Source: Lachnospira sp. (lineage in GTDB: Bacteria; Bacillota; Clostridia; Lachnospirales; Lachnospiraceae). From it: a stretch of 5,372 bases of DNA. A program made the position numbers and the translations under genes. This document shows, piece after piece, positions 1-5,370 of the stretch; positions within the stretch are counted from its first letter, which is position 1; each line of letters opens with the position of its first letter. Below the pieces are notes generated by a model, which was not told the origin of the DNA, ran no database searches, and saw nothing but the letters and a program-made list of their open reading frames with translations. The DNA lies in contig JAGAJD010000263.1 of NCBI GenBank assembly GCA_017626275.1, positions 1-5,372 on the forward strand, read 5' to 3'.

Positions 1-19
1 ATATATTATCTAATTCCAT
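1..19 (-). CDS. Start of a further operon gene, probably AccB (biotin carboxyl carrier protein); truncated by window edge
   Basis: Only the first six codons are present, reading M-E-L-D-N-I. The ATG at 17-19 has a GAGG ribosome binding site at 25-28 with 5 nt spacing, so a real start is likely. The gene lies 51 nt after the fabF stop on the same strand, with no terminator between, so it should be co-transcribed. In Firmicute fab clusters of this gene order the gene after fabF is commonly accB, the biotin carrier subunit of acetyl-CoA carboxylase. An N-terminus of the type M-E-(I/L)-x-x-I fits AccB, but six residues cannot prove it. FabZ is the main alternative. No gene symbol is assigned for that reason. 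Confidence 0.5.
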
Positions 20-70
20 AATTGCCTCATTTCTGTAATCCGATTGTGCCGCGTAAAGCACTCTGAATTT

Positions 71-1303
71 TTACTGATACTTCTTAACTGCAAGAGTTGC
101 ATTGTGTCCGCCAAATCCCAATGAATTTGAAAGCACAATATTAACCTCCTGTGTAACACCGTTTCCCGTAACATAATCAAGATCCATCTCTTCTTCTGTT
201 TCCTTTAAGCCTACGTTCGGGTGAATATATCCGTCTGTGATTGATTTTACACAGGCGATAAATTCAACGGCACCTGCCGCACCTAACAAATGTCCTACCA
301 TTGACTTTGTTGAGCTTATTTTTACATTTTTTGCTTCCCCGCCAAATGCAAGCTTAACAGCTCTTGTCTCAAATAAATCATTGTGGTGTGTTCCCGTACC
401 ATGAGCATTAATATAGTCAACCTCTGCCGGAGTAACTCCTGCCTCTTTCATCGCATTTTCCATAGCTCTTGCAGCACCGCTTCCGTCCTCCGCAGGTGAA
501 GTAATATGATATGCGTCGCTTGAACAACCGTAACCAACTACCTCTGCATAGATTTTTGCGCCACGCTTTTTAGCATGCTCTAATTCCTCTAAAACGACTA
601 CGCCTGCACCCTCACCCATAACAAATCCGTTTCTGTCTTTGTCAAATGGAAGTGAAGCCCTTAACGGGTCTGTGCTTGTAGAAAGTGCAGTAAGTGCCGT
701 GAATCCACCGATACCAATCGGAGTAATGCTGCTTTCAGTACCTCCTGCGAGCATAACGTCTGCCTCCCCTTTCTGGATGCTGCGGTATGCCTCACCGATT
801 GAATTAGTTCCTGTTGCACAGGCTGTTACCACATTGATACTTTTACCCTTAAGTCCAAATGCAATCGCAACATTTCCTGCCGCCATATTAGTAATCATTA
901 ACGGCACAAGCAATGGGTTAATTCTTGACGGGCCTTTTTCGATGAGCTTTTTATGCTCGCGCTCCATAGCGTCAAGGCTTCCGATTCCGGAACCGATTGC
1001 TGTTCCCACCATATACGGGTCTTCCTTTTCAATATCAAGTCCCGAATCTTCGATTGCCTGCTTTGCTGCTGCTACTGCATACTGGCTGAAAGCTTCCATT
1101 CTTTTTGCCTGCTTAAAATCCATATACTGCATCGGGTCAAAGCCCTTTACCTCTGCTGCAAGCTTTACTTTATAATCGCTTGTATCAAATTTTGTGATTG
1201 TATCAATTCCAACCTTCTGAGCCTTTACATTTTCCCAAAACTCTTCCACGCTTAAGCCAATAGGTGTAATTGCGCCCATTCCTGTTACAACAACTCGTTT
1301 CAT
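71..1303 (-). CDS. fabF: 3-oxoacyl-[acyl-carrier-protein] synthase II (FabF, KAS II)
   Basis: This is the cytosolic condensing enzyme that elongates acyl-ACP with malonyl-ACP, releasing CO2, in each FASII cycle. It has 410 residues, the usual length for FabF (about 410-413). The N-terminus MKRVVVTGMGAITPIG is typical of the family. The Cys-His-His triad is visible: nucleophile C162 in TACATG, H301 in NAHGTGT and H338 in KSMVGH, with K333 just before it. The glycine-rich C-terminal loop GFGGHN (F397) matches the FabF gating loop. The triad separates it from FabH-type synthases, which use Cys-His-Asn. Its ATG overlaps the fabG stop by one base (TAATG), so translation is probably coupled to fabG. 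It ends 51 nt before the next gene start. Nothing is truncated. Confidence 0.97.
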   Translation of the reverse strand: MKRVVVTGMGAITPIGLSVEEFWENVKAQKVGIDTITKFDTSDYKVKLAAEVKGFDPMQYMDFKQAKRMEAFSQYAVAAAKQAIEDSGLDIEKEDPYMVGTAIGSGIGSLDAMEREHKKLIEKGPSRINPLLVPLMITNMAAGNVAIAFGLKGKSINVVTACATGTNSIGEAYRSIQKGEADVMLAGGTESSITPIGIGGFTALTALSTSTDPLRASLPFDKDRNGFVMGEGAGVVVLEELEHAKKRGAKIYAEVVGYGCSSDAYHITSPAEDGSGAARAMENAMKEAGVTPAEVDYINAHGTGTHHNDLFETRAVKLAFGGEAKNVKISSTKSMVGHLLGAAGAVEFIACVKSITDGYIHPNVGLKETEEEMDLDYVTGNGVTQEVNIVLSNSLGFGGHNATLAVKKYQ

Positions 1304-2049
1304 TATATATTCATTCCTCCATCTACTGATATTACCTGACCTGTAATATATGACGCTTTATCAGAAGCCAGAAATACTGCCATTTCTGCAATATCCTCTA
1401 CGGCTCCCATTCTTCCCAACGGAATTGCTGAAAGCACGGTTTCCTTTACTGAATCAGATAATACACTTGTCATGTCAGTATCAATATATCCCGGTGCAAT
1501 CGCATTGACCGTAATTCCTCTTGAAGCCAGTTCCTTTGCGGCTGACTTAGTAACTCCGATAACGCCCGCCTTAGACGCTGCATAATTTACCTGTCCCGCA
1601 TTGCCTGCCAGACCTACGACTGAAGACATATTAATAATTCTTCCGCTGCGCTGCTTTAACATCTGTCTGGAAACATTGCGTATACAATTAAATGTGCCTT
1701 TAAGATTTACCGCAAGCACACTGTCAAAATCCTCTTCTGACATTTTCATCATAAGTCCGTCTTTAGTAATTCCTGCGTTATTCACTAAAATGTCCAGTTT
1801 TTTGTACTTTTCCACAACATACTGAATCATTTCCCCAACAGCCGCAAAATCAGAAACATCGCATTTATATTTTTCCGCACTGCCTCCGTCTGCCTCAATG
1901 CTGTCAACAGTTTCCTGTGCTGCCGCTTCATTGCCTCCGTAATTTACAATAACCGTTGCACCCTCTTTTGCAAGGGCTTTAGCTATCGCTCTTCCGATTC
2001 CCCTGCCGGCTCCTGTAACCAGCGCAACCTTTCCTTCCAGATTATACAT
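1303..2049 (-). CDS. fabG: 3-oxoacyl-[acyl-carrier-protein] reductase (FabG)
   Basis: A short-chain dehydrogenase/reductase that reduces 3-oxoacyl-ACP to (3R)-hydroxyacyl-ACP with NADPH in the cytosol. Numbered from the chosen start it has 248 residues, normal for FabG. The Rossmann cofactor motif TGAGRGIG is at 12-19 and NNAG at 90-93. The catalytic tetrad is N115, S143, Y156 and K160, with YAASK at 156-160. The PG motif is at 187-188 and the C-terminal VDGG at 242-245. The open frame continues eight codons upstream to a TTG at 2073. The ATG at 2049 is preferred because GGAG sits 6 nt before it and because MYNLEGKVALVTG aligns with known FabG N-termini. An intermediate ATG at 2061 has no well-placed ribosome binding site. 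The gap from fabD is 44 nt. Confidence 0.96.
   Translation of the reverse strand: MYNLEGKVALVTGAGRGIGRAIAKALAKEGATVIVNYGGNEAAAQETVDSIEADGGSAEKYKCDVSDFAAVGEMIQYVVEKYKKLDILVNNAGITKDGLMMKMSEEDFDSVLAVNLKGTFNCIRNVSRQMLKQRSGRIINMSSVVGLAGNAGQVNYAASKAGVIGVTKSAAKELASRGITVNAIAPGYIDTDMTSVLSDSVKETVLSAIPLGRMGAVEDIAEMAVFLASDKASYITGQVISVDGGMNI
1314..1320 (-). promoter_or_regulatory. Ribosome binding site of fabF, inside the 3' end of fabG
   Basis: GGAGGAA on the minus strand lies 10 nt before the fabF ATG (12 nt from the GGAGG core). It is formed by the codons for the conserved C-terminal Asp-Gly-Gly of FabG. The spacing is somewhat long, which fits re-initiation by ribosomes finishing fabG at the TAATG junction. 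Confidence 0.7.
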
Positions 2050-2055
2050 TTCAAT

Positions 2056-2059
2056 CTCC
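2056..2059 (-). promoter_or_regulatory. Ribosome binding site that decides the fabG start
   Basis: GGAG on the minus strand lies 6 nt upstream of the ATG at 2047-2049. This is standard spacing and favours that ATG over the in-frame ATG at 2061 and TTG at 2073. Confidence 0.7.
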
Positions 2060-2093
2060 ATTCCGCCGCACAACCGGCATTTAATAAGGATTC

Positions 2094-3026
2094 TTAGCCT
2101 AACTGCTCCAAATCACTTGTCTTATCAATATTTATACAACGGATTTCAGATACTCCCATATCCTTTGCTATTTTTTTCACAAAGCCCGTCAGTGTCTTTC
2201 CCGGTCCAATCTCAATAAATGTGTCAAATCCGTCTGATATGAGAAGTCTCACAGACTGCTCAAAACGTACGGAAGAATATACCTGTTTTACAAGTAAATC
2301 CTTGATATTGCTGCTATCTGTTACATATTCTGCTGTGAGATTGGCTATGTAAGGTGTCTCAACTTCCGAAAAATTAACGTCTGCCAGTTCTTTTTCAAGC
2401 TTTTCACCTGCTCCCTTTAATGATGGTGAATGGAAAGGACCGCTTACATTTAATTCAAGCGCTCTTTTAGCACCTGATGCCTTAAGCTCTTCCATTGCCT
2501 CAAGCACTGCTGCCTTTTCTCCCGAAATAACAATCTGTCCCGGACAGTTATAATTGGCAATGCTGACCTTAGATGTATCACATTTTTCCTGCAGTACTGT
2601 TTCCACCTGCTCTGCCGTCATTCCAAGAATTGCTGCCATTGTACCTATTCCCTGAGGCACTTCCTGCTCCATGTAGATACCGCGTTTTCTCACAATCCTG
2701 CAGCCGTCTTCAAACTCTAAAGCACCGCTTGCCGTTAAAGCTGCATATTCCCCTAAAGAAAGACCCACATTTGCCTCGCTTGTAATTCCTTTTTCCTGCA
2801 CAGCCTTTAAAAGAGCTGCTTCAGTTGCATACATGGCAATCTGTGTATATTCCGTCTTATTAAGTTCTTCATTTTCCTCAAAACATAATGACTTTATGTC
2901 TAATCCTGTCACCTCACAAGCCTTTTCATAGGCTTCTCTGCAACAATCAAATTCTTCATAAAATGAAGCGCCCATTCCTGCATACTGTGCTCCCTGTCCC
3001 GGAAACATAAATGCTGTCTTACTCAT
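2094..3026 (-). CDS. fabD: Malonyl-CoA:ACP transacylase (FabD)
   Basis: Transfers malonate from CoA to the ACP phosphopantetheine, supplying the extender unit for FabF and FabH; cytosolic. Numbered from the ATG at 3026 the protein has 310 residues, the usual FabD length. The oxyanion-loop motif PGQGAQ is at 9-14. The nucleophile S90 lies in GLSLGEY. R115 corresponds to the conserved malonate-binding arginine, H199 in GPFHSP is the catalytic histidine, and GPGKTL lies near the C-terminus. The GHSxG motif of many FabDs reads GLSLG here, a variant I recall from other Firmicutes, so not a defect. The frame extends 11 codons further to a TTG at 3059, which has no clear ribosome binding site. The ATG at 3026 has GGAGG 5 nt upstream and begins MSKTAFMFPGQG, as FabD normally does. 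The gap after fabK is 25 nt. Confidence 0.96.
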   Translation of the reverse strand: MSKTAFMFPGQGAQYAGMGASFYEEFDCCREAYEKACEVTGLDIKSLCFEENEELNKTEYTQIAMYATEAALLKAVQEKGITSEANVGLSLGEYAALTASGALEFEDGCRIVRKRGIYMEQEVPQGIGTMAAILGMTAEQVETVLQEKCDTSKVSIANYNCPGQIVISGEKAAVLEAMEELKASGAKRALELNVSGPFHSPSLKGAGEKLEKELADVNFSEVETPYIANLTAEYVTDSSNIKDLLVKQVYSSVRFEQSVRLLISDGFDTFIEIGPGKTLTGFVKKIAKDMGVSEIRCINIDKTSDLEQLG

Positions 3027-3031
3027 AATAT

Positions 3032-3036
3032 CCTCC
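3032..3036 (-). promoter_or_regulatory. Ribosome binding site that decides the fabD start
   Basis: GGAGG on the minus strand sits 5 nt before the ATG at 3024-3026. It lies in the fabK-fabD gap and would be internal to the gene if the TTG at 3059 were the start. Confidence 0.8.
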
Positions 3037-3051
3037 AACGCCTCCGTGTGT

Positions 3052-3993
3052 TTATTCAAACTTACGGCATCTGTCTTTTATAACTGTCTCTGTCTCCTGC
3101 ATGAGTTCCTTTATAATCTCTTCACAGGTCTGCTCTTTTTTAATCATTCCGGCAATCTGTCCTGCCATAACGGTTCCCATCTTAACATCGCCTTCAACAA
3201 CTGCCTTTCTCAATGCGCCCAATGTAAGACGTTCAAGCTCTTCAAACTGTGCTCCGTTTTTCTCCATTTCAAGATATTCTTTTGTCATGGTATTTCTTAA
3301 AGAACGTACAGGGTGTCCCGTACTTCTTCCTGTTACTACCGAATCAATATCTTTTGCCGCAATAACTCTGTCCTTATATTCCTGACTTACAGTTGATTCC
3401 TTTGCGACAATAAAGCGGGTTCCCATCTGAACTGCCTCTGCTCCAAGCATAAATGCCGCAGCAACGCCTCTTCCATCACCGATACCGCCTGCACCGATTA
3501 CAGGAATCTGTACTGCGTCAACAATCTGAGGAAGCAACGCCATTGTCGTCTGCTCTCCGATATGTCCGCCCGATTCCATTCCCTCTGCAACTACTGCGTC
3601 AGCTCCTGCTCTTTCCATCATTCTTGCAAGTGCAACGGAAGCAACAACAGGAATAACCTTAATTCCTGCTTCTTTCCGTTTACTCATGTATTTAGCCGGA
3701 TTTCCTGCACCTGTTGTTACAGCATTTACTTTTTCCTCGCATACTACCTGAGCCACTTCATCTGCATAATCACTTAAAAGCATTACATTGACACCGATTG
3801 GCTTATCTGTAATTTCCCTTGCTTTTCTTATTTCATCTCTTACCCATTCTGCCGGTGCATTAGCTGCACCGATAAATCCGATTCCGCCTGCCTTAGATAC
3901 ATTAGCAGCAAGCTGTGCGTTGGCAACCCATGCCATACCGCCCTGAATCACCGGATATTCAATTCCTAACATTTCAGTAATTCTTGTTTTCAT
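3052..3993 (-). CDS. fabK: Enoyl-[acyl-carrier-protein] reductase II, FMN-dependent (FabK)
   Basis: Reduces trans-2-enoyl-ACP to acyl-ACP, the last step of each elongation cycle. It belongs to the nitronate monooxygenase/2-nitropropane dioxygenase-like TIM-barrel flavoproteins and is unrelated to FabI. Its 313 residues are slightly fewer than streptococcal FabK (about 324), the C-terminus being shorter. The N-terminus MKTRITEMLGIEYPVIQGGM closely matches Streptococcus FabK. GAGNPAKYM lies at 95-103. The catalytic histidine H144 is in EGMESGGHIG, and phosphate-binding glycines are seen in GAGGIGDG at 167-174 and MLGAEAVQMGTRF at 182-194. The position between acpP and fabD, as in streptococci, separates it from true nitronate monooxygenases. 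The ribosome binding site is weak (GCGGG, 7 nt before the ATG), unlike its neighbours. FabK enzymes are known to be insensitive to triclosan, unlike FabI. Confidence 0.95.
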   Translation of the reverse strand: MKTRITEMLGIEYPVIQGGMAWVANAQLAANVSKAGGIGFIGAANAPAEWVRDEIRKAREITDKPIGVNVMLLSDYADEVAQVVCEEKVNAVTTGAGNPAKYMSKRKEAGIKVIPVVASVALARMMERAGADAVVAEGMESGGHIGEQTTMALLPQIVDAVQIPVIGAGGIGDGRGVAAAFMLGAEAVQMGTRFIVAKESTVSQEYKDRVIAAKDIDSVVTGRSTGHPVRSLRNTMTKEYLEMEKNGAQFEELERLTLGALRKAVVEGDVKMGTVMAGQIAGMIKKEQTCEEIIKELMQETETVIKDRCRKFE

Positions 3994-4028
3994 TACAAAA
4001 CCCGCTTTCTTAAAATAACGATAGTCGA

Positions 4029-4262
4029 TTAGTCTTCAACGCCCTTTGCTTTTAAATAATCCATTACGTCCTGCACTGTTGCAAGCTTCTCTAAATCTTC
4101 TGCCGGAATTTCTACTGAATACTCATCTTCCAAAGCCATTACTAACTCAAAAAGGTCTAATGAATCTGCGTTTAAATCGTCCTTAAAATTTGATTCTGCC
4201 TTAATAGCATCTGCCTCAACATTTAACTGTCCTGCAATAATTTCTTTCATCTTTTCTAACAT
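4029..4262 (-). CDS. acpP: Acyl carrier protein
   Basis: A small acidic cytosolic protein that carries the growing acyl chain on a 4'-phosphopantetheine arm and is the shared substrate of all the enzymes encoded around it. It has 77 residues, the normal length. The attachment site is S34 in the motif N-A-D-S-L-D at 31-36, followed by the helix II recognition segment DLFELVMALEDEY, rich in acidic residues. The C-terminal half, EIPAEDLEKLATVQDVMDYL, is typical of ACP helices III and IV. It has a strong ribosome binding site (AAAGGAG, 9 nt spacing) preceded by an entirely A/T stretch, which fits the high expression ACP needs. Gaps are 39 nt from fabH and 35 nt to fabK. It could in principle be an ACP for another pathway, but its place inside the fab cluster argues for fatty acid synthesis. 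Confidence 0.97.
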   Translation of the reverse strand: MLEKMKEIIAGQLNVEADAIKAESNFKDDLNADSLDLFELVMALEDEYSVEIPAEDLEKLATVQDVMDYLKAKGVED

Positions 4263-4271
4263 TTGTTTAAT

Positions 4272-4301
4272 CTCCTTTTAATTATTATTTTAATTATTTT
4301 T
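4272..4301 (-). promoter_or_regulatory. fabH-acpP intergenic leader: strong ribosome binding site with AT-only upstream tract
   Basis: AAAGGAG on the minus strand (4272-4278) lies 9 nt before the acpP ATG. From 4276 to 4304, reaching into the fabH stop codon, there is not a single G or C. An 11-nt direct repeat (TTTTAATTATT on the plus strand) occupies 4276-4286 and 4288-4298. An unstructured A/U-rich tract just upstream of a Shine-Dalgarno site is known to raise translation in other bacterial operons. That it does so here is inference. No convincing promoter or terminator is seen in it. Confidence 0.6.
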
Positions 4302-5234
4302 TTACCATTGTATCAATGTGCTTCCCCAGCTAAGTCCTGCTCCAAAACCTGACAGAATTAATTTATCTCCTGTTTGAAGCTTCTCACCTCTGTTTAATTC
4401 ATCTAACAGAATCGGAATACTGGCAGCCGACGTATTACCGTATTCCCTGAGATTTACCGGAAACTTATCCATTGGAAGCCCCAGCCGCTTTGCAACGGCT
4501 TCAATAATTCTTACATTTGCCTGGTGAAGAATAAAATATTTTATTTCTTCACGACTGACGCCTGTCTCCTGCAATACCTCTTCTATGGACTCAGGCACCT
4601 TTTTTACTGCGAAACGGAATACCTCCTGACCGTCCATTTTGATGTATTCTTTTTTTAATCCACCTGCCGTCAGCACCTGTCCTTTGCCGCCGTTACTATG
4701 TAATCTTGTGATATGTCTTCCTGTTTCGCTCTCGCCTAAAACCACAGCTCCTGCTCCATCTCCAAAAAGCACACACACACTTCTGTCTGTCCAGTCTACT
4801 AAAGACGACATAACCTCCGCACCAATCACAAGCACCTTTTTATACATTCCTGACATGATATATGCATTTGCAACGCTGAACGCATATATAAATCCTGTAC
4901 ACGCTGCACTGATGTCAAAGCACGCTGCATTTTCTGCTCCAAGCTCTGCCTGCACAATACTTGCCGTATTAGGAAATGTATAGTCACCGCTTGTTGTCGC
5001 TACAAGAATTGCTTCAATTTCATTTGGCTGCATTTTGGCATTTTCCAATGCTTTACGCGCCGCCTTAACTGCAAGCATAGAAGCAGTCTCGCTGCCTTTT
5101 GCTATATGCCTTCTTTCAATTCCTGTTCTGGTACGAATCCATTCATCACTGGTATCCAGAGTTTTTGACAAGTCATCATTAGTAACAACCTGCTCCGGTA
5201 CACAGCTCCCTGTTCCATAGATTTTCGTATTCAT
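4302..5234 (-). CDS. fabH: 3-oxoacyl-[acyl-carrier-protein] synthase III (FabH, KAS III)
   Basis: Starts fatty acid synthesis by condensing an acyl-CoA primer with malonyl-ACP; cytosolic. It has 310 residues, the usual FabH length. The Cys-His-Asn triad is visible: C112 in SAACTGF, H237 in LHQANVRI and N267 in YGNTSAAS. The C-terminal GFGAGLSWGS loop is characteristic. The N-terminus MNTKIYGTGSCVPE aligns with known FabH starts. An in-frame TGA at 5241-5243 rules out any start upstream of the ATG at 5232-5234. It is the first gene of the operon and lies directly downstream of the promoter/operator region. The sequence alone does not tell whether acetyl-CoA or branched acyl-CoA primers are preferred. 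Confidence 0.97.
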   Translation of the reverse strand: MNTKIYGTGSCVPEQVVTNDDLSKTLDTSDEWIRTRTGIERRHIAKGSETASMLAVKAARKALENAKMQPNEIEAILVATTSGDYTFPNTASIVQAELGAENAACFDISAACTGFIYAFSVANAYIMSGMYKKVLVIGAEVMSSLVDWTDRSVCVLFGDGAGAVVLGESETGRHITRLHSNGGKGQVLTAGGLKKEYIKMDGQEVFRFAVKKVPESIEEVLQETGVSREEIKYFILHQANVRIIEAVAKRLGLPMDKFPVNLREYGNTSAASIPILLDELNRGEKLQTGDKLILSGFGAGLSWGSTLIQW

Positions 5235-5236
5235 AG

Positions 5237-5242
5237 CTCCTC
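5237..5242 (-). promoter_or_regulatory. Ribosome binding site of fabH with short spacing
   Basis: GAGGAG on the minus strand ends only 2 nt before the ATG (4 nt if just GAGG pairs). It overlaps an in-frame TGA at 5241-5243, so no alternative upstream start exists. The spacing is tighter than at fabD (5 nt), fabG (6 nt) or acpP (9 nt). Confidence 0.65.
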
Positions 5243-5248
5243 ACGTAA

Positions 5249-5263
5249 TTTTGAATATCATAA
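5249..5263. promoter_or_regulatory. Second degenerate FabT-like site near the fabH ribosome binding site
   Basis: TTTTGA-ATA-TCATAA matches the palindrome pattern with one mismatch between the arms. Its centre is 16 bp from the neighbouring degenerate site. It overlaps one arm of the 5255-5290 inverted repeat. Weak evidence on its own; it is listed because it extends the same pattern toward the gene. Confidence 0.25.
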
Positions 5264-5290
5264 TGTTTTATCATCAAACTATTATGATAT
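5255..5290 (-). repeat. Perfect 10-bp inverted repeat in the fabH leader
   Basis: ATATCATAAT at 5255-5264 and its exact reverse complement ATTATGATAT at 5281-5290 are separated by 16 nt. In the transcript the arms can form a 10-bp stem. Inside the loop GUUU can pair with AAAC after one bulged A, leaving a 7-nt loop. The stem ends 12 nt before the GAGGAG ribosome binding site. There is no U-run after it, so it is not an intrinsic terminator. It may be an mRNA stability or translation element, or a DNA site for a second regulator. Confidence 0.6.
5265..5279. promoter_or_regulatory. Degenerate FabT-like half-matched site in the leader
   Basis: GTTTTA-TCA-TCAAAC has the spacing and one perfect arm of operator 1, with a single mismatch in the other arm. 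Its centre is 33 bp (about three helical turns) from operator 1. It forms most of the loop between the arms of the 5255-5290 inverted repeat. It may be a weak secondary site; in such AT-rich DNA chance is possible. Confidence 0.4.
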
Positions 5291-5297
5291 AAATATT

Positions 5298-5312
5298 GTT
5301 TGATTCTCAAAC
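5298..5312. promoter_or_regulatory. FabT-like operator 1, at the predicted transcription start
   Basis: A perfect palindrome with 6-bp arms and a 3-bp centre, GTTTGA-TTC-TCAAAC. It matches the TTTGA-N3-TCAAA core of operators bound by FabT, the MarR-family repressor of FASII genes in streptococci and lactococci. It lies 7 nt downstream of the -10 box, overlapping or just after the start site, where a bound repressor would block polymerase. The regulator is not encoded in the window, so its identity is inference. Confidence 0.75.
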
Positions 5313-5319
5313 TATTTAT

Positions 5320-5348
5320 GTTATACACTATATTCCAACATCTGTCAA
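5320..5348 (-). promoter_or_regulatory. Sigma-A type promoter of the fab operon
   Basis: On the minus strand a perfect -35 box TTGACA (5343-5348) is followed by a 17-nt spacer and a -10 box TATAAC (5320-5325), which is 5 of 6 to consensus. Transcription should start near 5312-5314, giving a leader of about 80 nt before fabH. It is the best promoter in the window and correctly placed ahead of the first gene. Palindromes lie on both sides of it, 3 nt upstream of the -35 box and at the predicted start site, which implies repression. Confidence 0.85.
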
Positions 5349-5351
5349 TAG

Positions 5352-5370
5352 TATTTTGAGAATCAAAATA
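5352..5370. promoter_or_regulatory. FabT-like operator 2, just upstream of the -35 box
   Basis: A perfect 19-bp palindrome with 8-bp arms, TATTTTGA-GAA-TCAAAATA, 3 nt upstream of the -35 box. The TTTGA-N3-TCAAA core is identical to operator 1 and the centre is its reverse complement (GAA against TTC), so the two cores are one element in opposite orientation. The centres are 56 bp apart. It could also serve a gene beyond the right edge. Confidence 0.7.

Noticed and set aside
46..61. Small inverted repeat GTGC/GCAC in the fabF to next-gene gap, as a possible terminator
   Set aside because: The stem is only 4 bp with an 8-nt loop and no U-run follows, and a well-formed ribosome binding site and start codon come right after it.
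639..1175. Long plus-strand open frame of 178 codons antisense to fabF
   Set aside because: It is the shadow of the fabF coding strand: its predicted protein resembles no family I know, and fabF beneath it is complete with all catalytic residues.
2081..2093. fabD-fabG gap considered for an internal promoter or terminator
   Set aside because: The gap is only 44 nt, with no hairpin plus U-run and no recognisable pair of -35 and -10 boxes.
2328..3026. FabD active-site motif GLSLG instead of GHSLG, as a possible defect
   Set aside because: The nucleophilic serine, arginine and histidine are all present, and I recall Leu at this position in other Firmicute FabDs, so it looks like lineage variation.
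3046..3777. Several plus-strand open frames opposite fabK
   Set aside because: They are short, overlap each other in different frames, are rich in Cys/Ser/Phe as antisense translations often are, and lie over an intact fabK.
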